Source: an uncultured Oscillibacter sp.
GTDB taxonomy: Bacteria; Bacillota; Clostridia; Oscillospirales; Oscillospiraceae
Length of the DNA: 25,040 nucleotides
Direction: 5' to 3'
NCBI GenBank assembly: GCA_910586735.1
Contig: CAJUJW010000036.1
Location: forward strand, 1 to 25,040
Each line of letters starts with the position of its first letter. Position 1 is the stretch's first letter. This document shows, one piece after another, positions 18,148 through 25,040 of this stretch. Under the pieces are notes generated by a model that was not told the DNA's origin, ran no database searches, and saw only the letters and a program-made list of their open reading frames with translations. The translations under genes and the position numbers were made by a program.

Positions 18148-18238
18148 AATGGACAATGAGGCGTCAGGGGGAAACCGGCGCTTCGGCCCCCGCACCCTCC
18201 CATTGTCCATTGTCAATTGTCAATTGTCAATTATCCAT
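18148..18238. repeat. Inverted repeat plus heptamer tandem array
   Basis: AATGGACAATG (18148-18158) is perfectly inverted at 18201-18211. The right arm runs into five tandem heptamers, TGTCCAT, three TGTCAAT and TATCCAT (18204-18238). The array is noncoding and lies between the IseA-like gene and its terminator. Confidence 0.7.
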
Positions 18239-18252
18239 TCAACGAAGCATCA

Positions 18253-18876
18253 TCAGTCCACCAGCCGGAAGTCCGTAAAGACCCACCGGTCCCCCTCGAA
18301 GGCGTAGGGGAAGGACCAGCACTCCAGGCCCACCACGGTCTCCCCGTCCTCGCCCAGGAGATCCACCATCACGTTGACGGAGTAGAGGTCCTCCGCCAGC
18401 TTTTCCGTCTCCACCCAGGACGCGCCCTTTCCGGGGTCCCGGTCCCGGGCCTCGCCGGACACGTACAGCAGTCCCCGGATGTTCCGGTAGTGAATCCGGG
18501 TCGTGCGCCCGTCCAGCAGCCGGTCCGCCAGCTCCTGGGAGAAGACGCCCCGCAGATAGGCCCGCAGGTCCTCCAGGTCCTTGACGCCCTCCGCGTTCAC
18601 CCGGTAATAGACGGCCCCATCCAGCTGGGCGGACTCGCCTGAGACGGGCAGGGGCGCCAGGTCGAACCAGCCGTAGACCCGCCGGGCCCCCTCGTAGGCC
18701 GCCAGAATGTCCTCCTCCAGCAGGGGCCGGGCCGAGGACTCCACCATGGAGGAGCTCATTTTCTCCATCCGCGCCGCCGGGGCGGATGCGGCCGCCGGGG
18801 CCGCCGTCTCCTCGGGAGGCGCGGCGCAGCCCGCCAAAAGCAGCGTGAAAACCAGCGCGGCGGTGATTTTTTTCAT
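18253..18876 (-). CDS. Lipoprotein, possibly IseA-like
   Basis: A 207-aa lipoprotein: signal peptide MKKITAALVFTLLLAGC with the lipobox Cys at 17, an Ala/Pro-rich linker, then a globular domain from about residue 50. The domain pattern (VYGWFDL, YYRVNAEGVKDLEDLRAYLRG, FSQELADRLL, YVSGEARDRD, WSFPYAFEGDRWVFTDFRL) resembles the IseA/YoeB DL-endopeptidase inhibitor family. That family restrains cell-wall hydrolases at the Bacillus surface. The family call is from memory of the fold pattern and moderate only. ATG at 18876 follows GGGGGG. It is separated from the upstream solute-binding protein by about 400 structured bases and probably has its own promoter (candidate -10 TATGAT at 18970-18965). 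Confidence 0.6.
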   Translation of the reverse strand: MKKITAALVFTLLLAGCAAPPEETAAPAAASAPAARMEKMSSSMVESSARPLLEEDILAAYEGARRVYGWFDLAPLPVSGESAQLDGAVYYRVNAEGVKDLEDLRAYLRGVFSQELADRLLDGRTTRIHYRNIRGLLYVSGEARDRDPGKGASWVETEKLAEDLYSVNVMVDLLGEDGETVVGLECWSFPYAFEGDRWVFTDFRLVD

Positions 18877-19279
18877 AACGGCGCCCCCCTTTCCCGAGTC
18901 TGACCGTGCCGCCGCCCCGGAAGCTGGGCCGCCTGCCGCCGGGGCCTTTCCTTAATTTAAATGTATCATATCCAGCGGAAAATTGCCACGAAAATTTTCC
19001 ATAAAATCCACGATTTTTCGACGGGTTTTTCGGCGTCTTCCACATCATCTGGTAGTTCATGGGAGTCGCCGCCCCCATAAAATGGGCCGGGGCCGAGGCT
19101 GGCAAAGCCAGCCTCGGCAAGTTTTCAGAACCCGTGGGAAGTTCTGAAAACTTCTGATTGAAAACGAAAGGAACCCCTCCTGGGTTCCTCTCGTAACTCT
19201 CTTCCTTCCCGTCGAATTGGTTTTCCCTGTTTTTCGGCAAGCTGAGCCGGGGCCCTCAAGGACCCCGGCTGTTGGGTTT
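18877..19279. other. Gene-free structured gap with serial hairpins
   Basis: No convincing ORF. The left half is AT-rich around 18955-19020 and holds the candidate promoter of the IseA-like gene. The right half contains four hairpins in a row: GCCGAGGCTGGC/GCCAGCCTCGGC (19092-19118), AAGTTTTCAGAAC/GTTCTGAAAACTT (19119-19153), a terminator-like hairpin (19165-19192) and AGCCGGGG/CCCCGGCT (19245-19270). Confidence 0.6.
19161..19192 (-). terminator. Probable terminator of the kinase/solute-binding protein operon
   Basis: On the minus strand AGGAACCC-AGGAG-GGGTTCCT, extended by outer CGA/TCG pairs, is followed by a T-rich TTTCGTTTTC tract. It is about 90 bases past the solute-binding protein stop. 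Confidence 0.5.
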
Positions 19280-20581
19280 TTATGAATCCAGGGCCGCCGC
19301 CTGGAGCTCGTCGAAGGCCGCCATGCACTCGTCCACCGTGGCCCCGCCCAGGAGCTGCCGCACAATCAGGCAGGTGTTCCCCCACTGCTCCACACTCATG
19401 CCCGCGTTGGAGCCCAGGACGTAGACGCCCTCCTCAATCCGTTCGTTCAGGGGGCGCAGGGCGGGCACGCAGTCCACCTTGACGTTCTTGGAGGGGGAGA
19501 TGACCCGATTCGTCTCGGAGTAAATCTGGAGCGCCTCGTCGGAGGTCATGATGTCCAGCATGGCGGCGGCGTCCTCCCGGTGCGCCGCCGCCGCGCCGAT
19601 GCCGTACCCGGTGATGGGCACCACCGGCATCGGCCCCCGGCTGGTGGGGAAGCCGATGACCTGCATCTCAAAGTCCGTCTTTCCATAGGCGGTTTCCGTG
19701 TTGGCCGCCCCCCAGTAGGCCATGACTATGGGGGTCTTCCCCGCCAGGAAGTCCGGCCCCTCCGCCTCGATGGCCTCGCTGACCAGGGCCTTCTCCGCGT
19801 CGATATACCCCCGGTCCATCAGCTCCTTCAGAAACGCGAAGCCGGGCCGCATATAGTCGCTGTACCTGGCCTCCCCGCTGTTGAGGGCCGCGATTTCCGC
19901 CTCGGTGTTCCCCCCGTTGTACAGGTCCGCGTAGCCCATGGCGAAGACGAAGGTCTCCAGCCACCAGCGGTTGGCCCCGACGGGGGTCTCAATGCCGTTC
20001 TCCTGGAACACCCGGCAGCACTCCAGAAACTCCTCCGGGGTCTCCGGCAGCGCCAGGTCATATTGGTCGAACAGGTCCTTGTTGACAAACAGGCCGTAGG
20101 CCGCCACCTCCTGGGGAATGGCCACCAGCTTCCCGTCCACCGTGTTGGCCACCTTGACCACGTCCCGGAGGTTCTTCACGCTGTCCAGCCCGGAGAGGTC
20201 CATCAGCTTCCCCTCCGCCCCCAAGGCCAGAACGGTATCCGGGTTCAGCAGGTAGATGTCGTCCATATTGTTTCGCGCCCGGTCCAGGGCAACGTCGTCA
20301 TAGGTCTTGTCCTGATAGCTCTCCGCCGTATAGGTCCTGTAGGCCATGGTCACGCCCAGGGCCTCCTCCGCCATAGTCACCGTCAGCTCCGACGCAGTCC
20401 GGGCCACGTTTTCCGCGTCGGGGTCGGACTTTTCCATGGGGCTGAAGAAGTTGACCACCCGGTCCTCCTCTTTCTCAATGGAGATCACCTTCCCGGTCTC
20501 CCCGCCGCCGCAGGCGGCCAGCTGCAAAGTCATGAGCCCGGCCAGAAAGGCCGCCGCCCGCTTGGTTCTTTTGGTCCTCAT
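19280..20581 (-). CDS. Extracellular solute-binding lipoprotein (ABC sugar-type, orphan)
   Basis: A 433-aa lipoprotein: a positively charged start, a hydrophobic stretch and lipobox LQLAAC with Cys24. The mature part has the two-lobe pattern of family 1 solute-binding proteins (DDIYLLNPDTVLALGAEGKLMDL, VAIPQEVAAYGLFVNKDLFDQY, TPEEFLECCRVFQENGIETP, MAYWGAANTE, EDAAAMLDIMTSDEA). These normally deliver sugars to ABC importers, but no permease or ATPase gene is adjacent. The ATG at 20581 comes five bases after the TGA of the upstream hybrid kinase, and its ribosome site (AAGGAG) lies inside the kinase's last codons. It is therefore almost certainly cotranscribed and coupled with the kinase. A sensory accessory role is inference; the ligand is unknown. 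Confidence 0.85.
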   Translation of the reverse strand: MRTKRTKRAAAFLAGLMTLQLAACGGGETGKVISIEKEEDRVVNFFSPMEKSDPDAENVARTASELTVTMAEEALGVTMAYRTYTAESYQDKTYDDVALDRARNNMDDIYLLNPDTVLALGAEGKLMDLSGLDSVKNLRDVVKVANTVDGKLVAIPQEVAAYGLFVNKDLFDQYDLALPETPEEFLECCRVFQENGIETPVGANRWWLETFVFAMGYADLYNGGNTEAEIAALNSGEARYSDYMRPGFAFLKELMDRGYIDAEKALVSEAIEAEGPDFLAGKTPIVMAYWGAANTETAYGKTDFEMQVIGFPTSRGPMPVVPITGYGIGAAAAHREDAAAMLDIMTSDEALQIYSETNRVISPSKNVKVDCVPALRPLNERIEEGVYVLGSNAGMSVEQWGNTCLIVRQLLGGATVDECMAAFDELQAAALDS

Positions 20582-20586
20582 GTTTC

Positions 20587-23160
20587 TCACGGCTCCTTTC
20601 GCGCGCTGAGCTGCTTAATTACACTTTTCAAAAGCTCCACATCCAGAGGCTTTGGCACGTGGGCGTCCATGCCGGCGTCCAAGGCCGCCTTTTCGTCCTC
20701 GGCAAAGGCGTTGGCCGTCATGGCGATGATGGGGATTTTCCCCGCGTCCTCCCGGGGCAGGGCCCGGATGGCCCGGGCCGCGTCGTGCCCGCTCATCACC
20801 GGCATCTGGACATCCATCAGGATGGCGTCGAACCGCCCCTTTTCCGATTCCCGGAAGCGCTCCACCGCCAGGCGGCCGTTCTCCACAATTTCGCAGGCGG
20901 CCCCCTCCAGGCTCAGCAGCTCCTCCAGAATTTCCGCGTTGATCTCGTTGTCCTCCGCGGCCAGGAAGCGCATGCCCTCCAAACCGGCGTCCTTCCCGGC
21001 CTCCGGCGGGGGCGCCTCTTCGCCGTCCCTCCACAGCTCCTCCAACTTTTCCCGAAGCGCCGAGACGAAAAACGGCTTTTTCAAAACGCCCGCCCGACCC
21101 ACGGACAGCGCCTCCTCCGCCTCCTCCTCGTCGTGTTCCGCCAGGAAGAGGACGGGCACGGAGCTGTCTCCCAGGGTCTCCCGCAGGGCCAGGGCCGTCC
21201 CGGCGGCGTCCATTCCCAGCGTGTCCCAGTCCAGCAGAATCAGCTGGAAGTTCCCCTCCCGGGCCAGCTCCCCGGCGGCCTCCGGGCCGGAGGCGACCGC
21301 CAGGTCCACGCCGGTGTTCTTCATCAGCGTCTGTATACTTTCCTGTTCCTCCCTGTCCGGCTCCAACGCCAGAACACGGGCAATGCCCTTCTCCACCCAG
21401 AACTGCCGGTCCGCCTCGCTCTCCGCGATGCGCAGCTCCAGCTCCACCCGGAAGAGGGACCCCCGGTCCACCTGGCTGAAGACCTCGATGGTGCCCCCCA
21501 TGAGCTCCACGATGCTCTTGGTGATGGCCATGCCCAGCCCGGTGCCCTGGACCTTGTTGGTGGTGCTGTTTTCCGCCCGGGTGAAAGCGTCGAAGATGGT
21601 GGTCAGGTACTCCGGCGTCATGCCGTATCCGTCGTCCTCCACCTCGATGCGGATGCGCTCGTACTGGGGGGAGCGCTGTTCGCGTCCGATCATGCGCAGC
21701 CGGATGTGCCCGCCCTCCGGGGTGTACTTGACGGCGTTGGACAGCAGGTTGATAAGCACCTGGTTGATCCGGGTCTCGTCCCCCACCAGGCACTCGTGCC
21801 GGATGCCGGTCACGTACATCTGGAAGTCCTGCCCCTTGTCCTTGGCCATGGGCTGAATGATGGCGCAGACGGAGGAGGTCACGCCGCTGAGGTCAAACTC
21901 CTCAAGGTTCAGCACGACCTTGCCGCTCTCGATTTTGGAAACGTCCAGAATGTCGTTGATCAGGCTGAGGAGGTGCTGGCCGGAGGCCATGATCTTCTTC
22001 GTGTACTCCCGGACCTTGGCCGGGTTTTCCGCGTCCCGGTTCAGCAGGGTGGTAAAGCCCAGCACGGCGTTCATGGGCGTTCGGATGTCGTGGGACATGT
22101 TGGAGAGGAAGGTGGTCTTGGACTCGCTGGCAATCCGCGCGGCCTGGAGGGCCTCCGACAGCTGCTGGTTATAGAGCTTCCGCTCCTCCTCCCGCTCCCG
22201 GTGAATCTTGTCCTGCTGCCGCCAGCTCAGGTAGTACAGGAGGACGCAGAGGAAAAAGGCCGCCAGCATGGACGCCACGAGAATGACAATATTCTCATTG
22301 ACGGTCCGGCCCTCCTGCTGGATGGCCTGCACCGGCACGTAGCCCACCAGGAAGATGGTTCCGCCGTTGATGGCCCACATGTAGTTCAGAGCCCGCACGT
22401 TCCGCACGTCGTGATAAAAGAGGATATTCGACCCCTTGTCCAAACACGCCGCCACCTCCGCCCGGATCTCCCCGTCCCGGATGTCGTTGGCCCTGTAGAA
22501 GTCGTCCAGGTTCAGGTGCCCCGCGGTGCGCATCCCCATGCCCTTGGGCTTGAGGACGAACCGCTCGCTGCGGGCGTCCATGACGTACAGGGATGCCTGC
22601 TTGTTGTAAAACCCGTCCCGGGGCAGGGACTCGTCAATGGCGTCGTAAATATACTCGGCGTAAAGCGTTCCAATCTCCCGCCCGTCCCGCTCCACGGGGC
22701 ACTTGATGGTGTAGGACCAGGTGCCCATATAGTTCAGGTAGGACTGGGAGACCGGCAGGCCCCGCACCGTGCCCCCGGCGGAGAAGTCCAGTCCCTCCTC
22801 GGTGAAGGCCTCCCCGGTATTGGAGACGCCCTCCGTCTCCCCCGCCGGAATCAGGGACATCCGGGCCACGGCCTGGCTCTTCTCATAGCCCAGGATATAG
22901 GACTCCGGGTCCTCCATCCTGGCGATTTCCTGGGCGACCAGAATCTGGAAATCTGCCTGACTGCCCAAGATCGCCTCAATGGTGCATTGGATCAGGTCCA
23001 GGCTCTCGCTCAGGTTCTGAATCGCGGAGGAAGACATCTCCGCCTCGATTTTCCGTGAGACCGCATAGACGATGGAACCCAGGATGCAAAACACAAGCAG
23101 AATAGAAAAGAGCAGCGGCCGCCCCTTCCGTTTTTCCTTTTTGCCTGTCGTTTTCTTCAT
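20587..23160 (-). CDS. Hybrid sensor histidine kinase with two receiver domains
   Basis: An 857-aa membrane kinase. TM1 is at about 14-34, an extracytoplasmic sensor of ~250 residues (Cache-like by layout) follows, and TM2 is at about 290-312. A coiled linker then leads to HisKA with FLSNMSHDIRTPMN (phospho-His357) and an HATPase domain with N-box NLLSNAVKYT (471-480), DDGYGM (509-514) and GTGLGM (539-544). Receiver 1 (about 595-710) has an atypical acidic pocket (LEPD, 599-602) but keeps Asp644 and Lys694 or 695. Receiver 2 (about 730-850) is canonical: EDNEIN (736-741), Asp783 in LMDVQMP, Thr815, Lys837. There is no HPt domain and no DNA-binding output, so signalling must pass to a separate protein or act by interaction. 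ATG at 23160 follows TGGAG. First gene of a two-gene operon with the solute-binding protein. Confidence 0.93.
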   Translation of the reverse strand: MKKTTGKKEKRKGRPLLFSILLVFCILGSIVYAVSRKIEAEMSSSAIQNLSESLDLIQCTIEAILGSQADFQILVAQEIARMEDPESYILGYEKSQAVARMSLIPAGETEGVSNTGEAFTEEGLDFSAGGTVRGLPVSQSYLNYMGTWSYTIKCPVERDGREIGTLYAEYIYDAIDESLPRDGFYNKQASLYVMDARSERFVLKPKGMGMRTAGHLNLDDFYRANDIRDGEIRAEVAACLDKGSNILFYHDVRNVRALNYMWAINGGTIFLVGYVPVQAIQQEGRTVNENIVILVASMLAAFFLCVLLYYLSWRQQDKIHREREEERKLYNQQLSEALQAARIASESKTTFLSNMSHDIRTPMNAVLGFTTLLNRDAENPAKVREYTKKIMASGQHLLSLINDILDVSKIESGKVVLNLEEFDLSGVTSSVCAIIQPMAKDKGQDFQMYVTGIRHECLVGDETRINQVLINLLSNAVKYTPEGGHIRLRMIGREQRSPQYERIRIEVEDDGYGMTPEYLTTIFDAFTRAENSTTNKVQGTGLGMAITKSIVELMGGTIEVFSQVDRGSLFRVELELRIAESEADRQFWVEKGIARVLALEPDREEQESIQTLMKNTGVDLAVASGPEAAGELAREGNFQLILLDWDTLGMDAAGTALALRETLGDSSVPVLFLAEHDEEEAEEALSVGRAGVLKKPFFVSALREKLEELWRDGEEAPPPEAGKDAGLEGMRFLAAEDNEINAEILEELLSLEGAACEIVENGRLAVERFRESEKGRFDAILMDVQMPVMSGHDAARAIRALPREDAGKIPIIAMTANAFAEDEKAALDAGMDAHVPKPLDVELLKSVIKQLSARKEP

Positions 23161-23184
23161 GCGTATTCTCCATTCCGTGACCTG

Positions 23185-23232
23185 AAAAACCCGGCAGCCT
23201 GAGCCGCCGGGCGCGCCGGCCGGGCGCGCCGG
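23185..23232 (-). promoter_or_regulatory. Terminator-like hairpin and tandem GC repeat in the kinase leader
   Basis: Minus strand: a 9-bp stem (CCCGGCGGC, 23211-23203, with GCTGCCGGG, 23198-23190, one G-U pair), a TCAG loop and five T (23189-23185). Immediately 5' are two perfect tandem copies of a 13-mer (23232-23220 and 23219-23207) that contain the self-complementary GGCGCGCC and can pair with each other. The second copy overlaps the terminator stem by five bases. Confidence 0.55.
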
Positions 23233-23251
23233 TTGGTTAGCCTTACCTTAT

Positions 23252-23280
23252 ATTATACTTTTTCTGGTTTTTTGTGTCAA
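23252..23280 (-). promoter_or_regulatory. Perfect consensus promoter of the kinase operon
   Basis: Minus strand TTGACA (23280-23275), a 17-base A-rich spacer, TATAAT (23257-23252). Expected transcription start is near 23245, giving a leader of about 85 bases. Confidence 0.85.
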
Positions 23281-23318
23281 TAGCTTCCATCGCCAAAGGG
23301 GCCTCCCGGAGCGGGGCC

Positions 23319-23543
23319 TCACCACTCCCGTCTGATCTCCGGCTCCTCCACCTGATACCGGCGGAGGAAGTCCTGAAGGTCTCGCTGGTCCCGGATCAGC
23401 ATCAGCTCCTGGAACTTTCCGGTGGCCAGGTCCTTAAAGCCCGCCACCTGCTCCCCGGTGCAGATGCTGGAGCGGATGACGGGGACCTTCCCCGCCTTGT
23501 CATACTGGACGGCGGGCTCCTTTTTACGTTTTCCAAACAGCAT
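23319..23543 (-). CDS. Small conserved-looking protein of unknown function
   Basis: A 74-aa protein starting MLFGKRKKEPAVQYDK, with a basic N-terminus and a compact domain containing VIRSSICTGEQVAGFKDL and GKFQELMLIRDQRDLQDFL, ending in acidic residues. The ATG at 23543 has GGAGGG eight bases upstream; an extension to 23576 has no ribosome site. I recall similar short proteins in related gut clostridia without a proven function and assign none. A -10-like TATGAT lies at 23577-23572. It is the last GC-rich native gene before the mobile-element remnant. Confidence 0.7.
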   Translation of the reverse strand: MLFGKRKKEPAVQYDKAGKVPVIRSSICTGEQVAGFKDLATGKFQELMLIRDQRDLQDFLRRYQVEEPEIRREW

Positions 23544-23812
23544 GATTGTCCCTCCAAACAGCTTTGCCTCTATCATACCACTTCCCGGCCCTCGAGTCGA
23601 GAAGGAACCTTCGGGGGGACGGGCCGCCTAGGGGGGCGGCAGCGAAAAGAGGAGAGAGTCGATTCGACGACCTCCAAAGCTCCTGCTCGCACCACGCCGC
23701 GGACTGGAGACATGCGTATCAAACAGTCGGCCCCCCTTGTGCGCCCCCCGTTTTCTCTCTTCCACCGTGCACGGCGCATTCTCTCTTCTCGCAAAAGAGA
23801 GAACGAGTGACA
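23544..23812. other. Gene-free junction between the native chromosome and the recombinase remnants
   Basis: No supported gene. It contains a GC-rich palindromic bit (GGGCCGCCTAGGGGGGCGGC region, about 23620-23640), the palindromes CTCGAGTCGAG near 23591 and CCGTGCACGG (23766-23775), and TTCTCTCTT/AAGAGAGAA hairpin arms (23779-23803). Composition shifts from GC-rich to lower GC across it. No tRNA or att-like direct repeat was found. Confidence 0.5.
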
Positions 23813-24319
23813 CTGCCACGTGTAAATGAGATGGAACTCCAGCCACTTACGAACGAACAGATAAAGGATTTCTTGAGGGCGTCTGTTTCGGATAGTTGTG
23901 AGATTATTTTGAAAGTCATTCTGTTTACCGGATTGCGAGAAGCAGAGGCAATCGGCCTGACTTGGGGTTGCATCGATTTTCAAGCTGGAACCATCAAAAT
24001 CTGCAAACAGCTTCAACAACGCAAACTCAGTGATGGCGGAATGACATTCGCTCCTCTCAAGAATGATAAGACCAGAATTTTAAAGCCCGCCCCTTTTGTA
24101 ATGGAACTGCTTACCCGGCAATGGAAGGAACAGAGTGAACAGCGTTTGAAAATAGGTAAAGGATGGAAAGATTGGCAAACCATCGAGGAGCGCAAGAATG
24201 CTTTGGTATTCACAACCGCTGAGGGCAAATACCTCTCTCAAACTTCTGTCCGGTATCATTTCAAGAAAATTGCAGCTGAAATAGGAGCTCCTAACTGTCG
24301 GGTTCATGATCTTCGCCAC
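23813..24319 (+). pseudogene. Truncated tyrosine recombinase (phage/ICE-type integrase)
   Basis: About 169 codons of an integrase, from LPRVNEMELQPLTNEQI through the catalytic region. The first catalytic Arg is in LFTGLREAEAIGLTW, a probable beta-strand Lys is in LKNDKTRIL, and the second box is HDLRH at 24305-24319. Homology then stops: the third box (His/Trp) and tyrosine nucleophile are missing, as is the N-terminal arm/core-binding domain of about 150 residues. The open frame runs on to 24517 but reads antisense through a serine-recombinase remnant. Lower GC than the rest of the window and acquired in origin; catalytically dead. Confidence 0.85.
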
Positions 24320-24346
24320 CCAAATTTCAAGCCCAAGACAATTTGT

Positions 24347-24612
24347 CACCTTGTCCGTATCACGGCCCAGGCGGGTGAGGCTATGAATCAGGAGTACATC
24401 AACCGCCCCATCCTCTGCCGCCGCATGGAAGTTCAGCAGGCCCGGACGGTCCATTGTCAGGCCGCTCCCCATATCGCTGGAAGCACCAACAATCTCAAAG
24501 TCATGTTTTTTGCATAGGCTTCCAGCCCATTCCGCTGTGCCGCCAAAACCGCTGCGCTGTCAGGCCCATCGTGGGCCACACGGCAGTAAATCCAAACCTT
24601 TTTCTGTTCCAT
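24347..24612 (-). pseudogene. Truncated, frameshifted resolvase-domain protein
   Basis: Begins with ATG at 24612 (MEQKKVWIYCRVAHDGPDS), overlapping the stop of the upstream recombinase remnant as TGATG. One base appears lost in the A6 run at 24511-24506; restoring it gives the resolvase sequence continuing through MGSGLTMDRPGLLNF and LLIHSLTRLGRDTDKV, which ends at the junction near 24347. The usual nucleophile Ser after YxRV is absent (RVAHDG), so even the intact ancestor was probably non-catalytic. Antisense to, and abutting, the integrase fragment. Confidence 0.75.
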
Positions 24613-25040
24613 CACGCCGCCTCCTTGCCCATGATGTAGGTGCCGGTATAGCGTTCATCCGAGGATTCCTGCCAAATTCCGTAACACCGGGAAATGTCGT
24701 GGCCATTGTACCCATGAGCCGCTTTGTACTCGGCAGGAGTAGGAATTTGGCGCTCAAACAGGACTTTGACAATCTCATTCGGAGTGCGCCCATCCCGTGC
24801 CAATTCAAAGATCATCTGGACATTGGGGGCAGTTTCCTCATTCGGCTCCATGCAGCCATTTGTGCCCTTCCGGTAGCCGTATGGACAGGTTTCGGCTGTA
24901 AAACTCGCTGACCAGATACTTGAACGCCACATTGATGCCGCCTGTATCGCCGTGGAGAGTGTCGCTGTCAAAATTGTCGTTGATGGAGATGAAGCGGACG
25001 CCGTACAGAGGGAAAACCATTTCCATAAAGTATCCCACTT
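24612..25040 (-). pseudogene. Large serine recombinase remnant with internal deletions, continuing beyond the window
   Basis: From the right edge one frame encodes VRFISINDNFDSDTLHGDTG, then GGINVAFKYLVSEFYSRNLS, the end of a resolvase catalytic domain. About 20 codons plus frame are then lost, and a second frame resumes at CPYGYRKGTNGCMEPNEE, then the recombinase domain (VQMIFELARDG, NEIVKVLFERQIPTPAEY). A short in-frame loss is likely at GIWQESSDERYTGTY, and the protein stops at IMGKEAA (24612), far short of the zinc-ribbon and coiled-coil parts. TnpX-like family; decayed. Confidence 0.8.

Noticed and set aside
18204..18238. Tandem heptamers considered as a CRISPR or iteron array
   Set aside because: Units are 7 bp with no spacers, and no cas or replication gene is nearby.
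23544..23812. tRNA or att site as an integration target at the island edge
   Set aside because: No cloverleaf or matching direct repeat could be found by eye; hairpins here are short and unrelated to tRNA.
24506..24511. Resolvase frameshift as a simple homopolymer sequencing error
   Set aside because: Possible for this one site, but the neighbouring recombinase has larger independent deletions and the gene lacks its 3' end, so it is a pseudogene regardless.
24320..24517. Continuation of the integrase reading frame past HDLRH
   Set aside because: The translated sequence has no integrase motifs and lies antisense to clear resolvase homology from 24347.

Overview
The window is GC-rich with strong G/C third-position bias, has clostridial-type Shine-Dalgarno sites, and encodes Gram-positive envelope genes (SLH protein, lipoproteins, MurF, Ddl), a K+-dependent pyrophosphatase and Fe-S flavoprotein/ferredoxin proteins. 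This fits a high-GC anaerobic gut clostridium, most likely Oscillospiraceae (Flavonifractor/Oscillibacter/Lawsonibacter-like). The assignment rests on gene content and composition only; no search was run.

Layout. (a) 1-1770 (-): most of an NAD(P)/FAD Fe-S oxidoreductase that runs off the left edge, behind a strong promoter flanked by inverted repeats. (b) 2079-3209 (+): a secreted SLH-domain protein with its own promoter and terminator. (c) 13609 down to 3293 (-): a colinear housekeeping block of ddl, murF, ABC-F ATPase, YdcF-like membrane protein, flavodoxin, prfA, a Sua5-CoaE fusion, and M18 aminopeptidase. It joins the last cytoplasmic peptidoglycan precursor steps (D-Ala-D-Ala synthesis and its ligation) to translation functions (RF1, t6A synthesis, ABC-F). 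(d) 13750-15720 (+): a MerR-type promoter, a DUF362 ferredoxin-like protein, and a tandem-OB SSB-like protein. (e) 17990-15795 (-): membrane pyrophosphatase hppA. (f) 18876-18253 (-): an IseA-like lipoprotein. (g) 23280-19280 (-): a consensus promoter, a leader with a terminator-like hairpin, a hybrid sensor histidine kinase, and a solute-binding lipoprotein starting five bases after the kinase stop. (h) 23543-23319 (-): a 74-aa conserved-looking protein. (i) 23544-25040: a lower-GC junction holding remnants of one tyrosine and two serine recombinases, i.e. the decayed edge of a mobile element.

The most interesting unit is (g): a binding protein with no permease or ATPase beside it, translationally coupled to a membrane hybrid kinase, suggesting a binding-protein-assisted sensor whose expression may be attenuated in the leader. 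Also notable are the Sua5-CoaE fusion, a textbook 19-bp-spacer MerR-type promoter with no regulator gene in view, and several families of palindromic intergenic repeats. No rRNA, tRNA, CRISPR array or intact mobile element was recognised.
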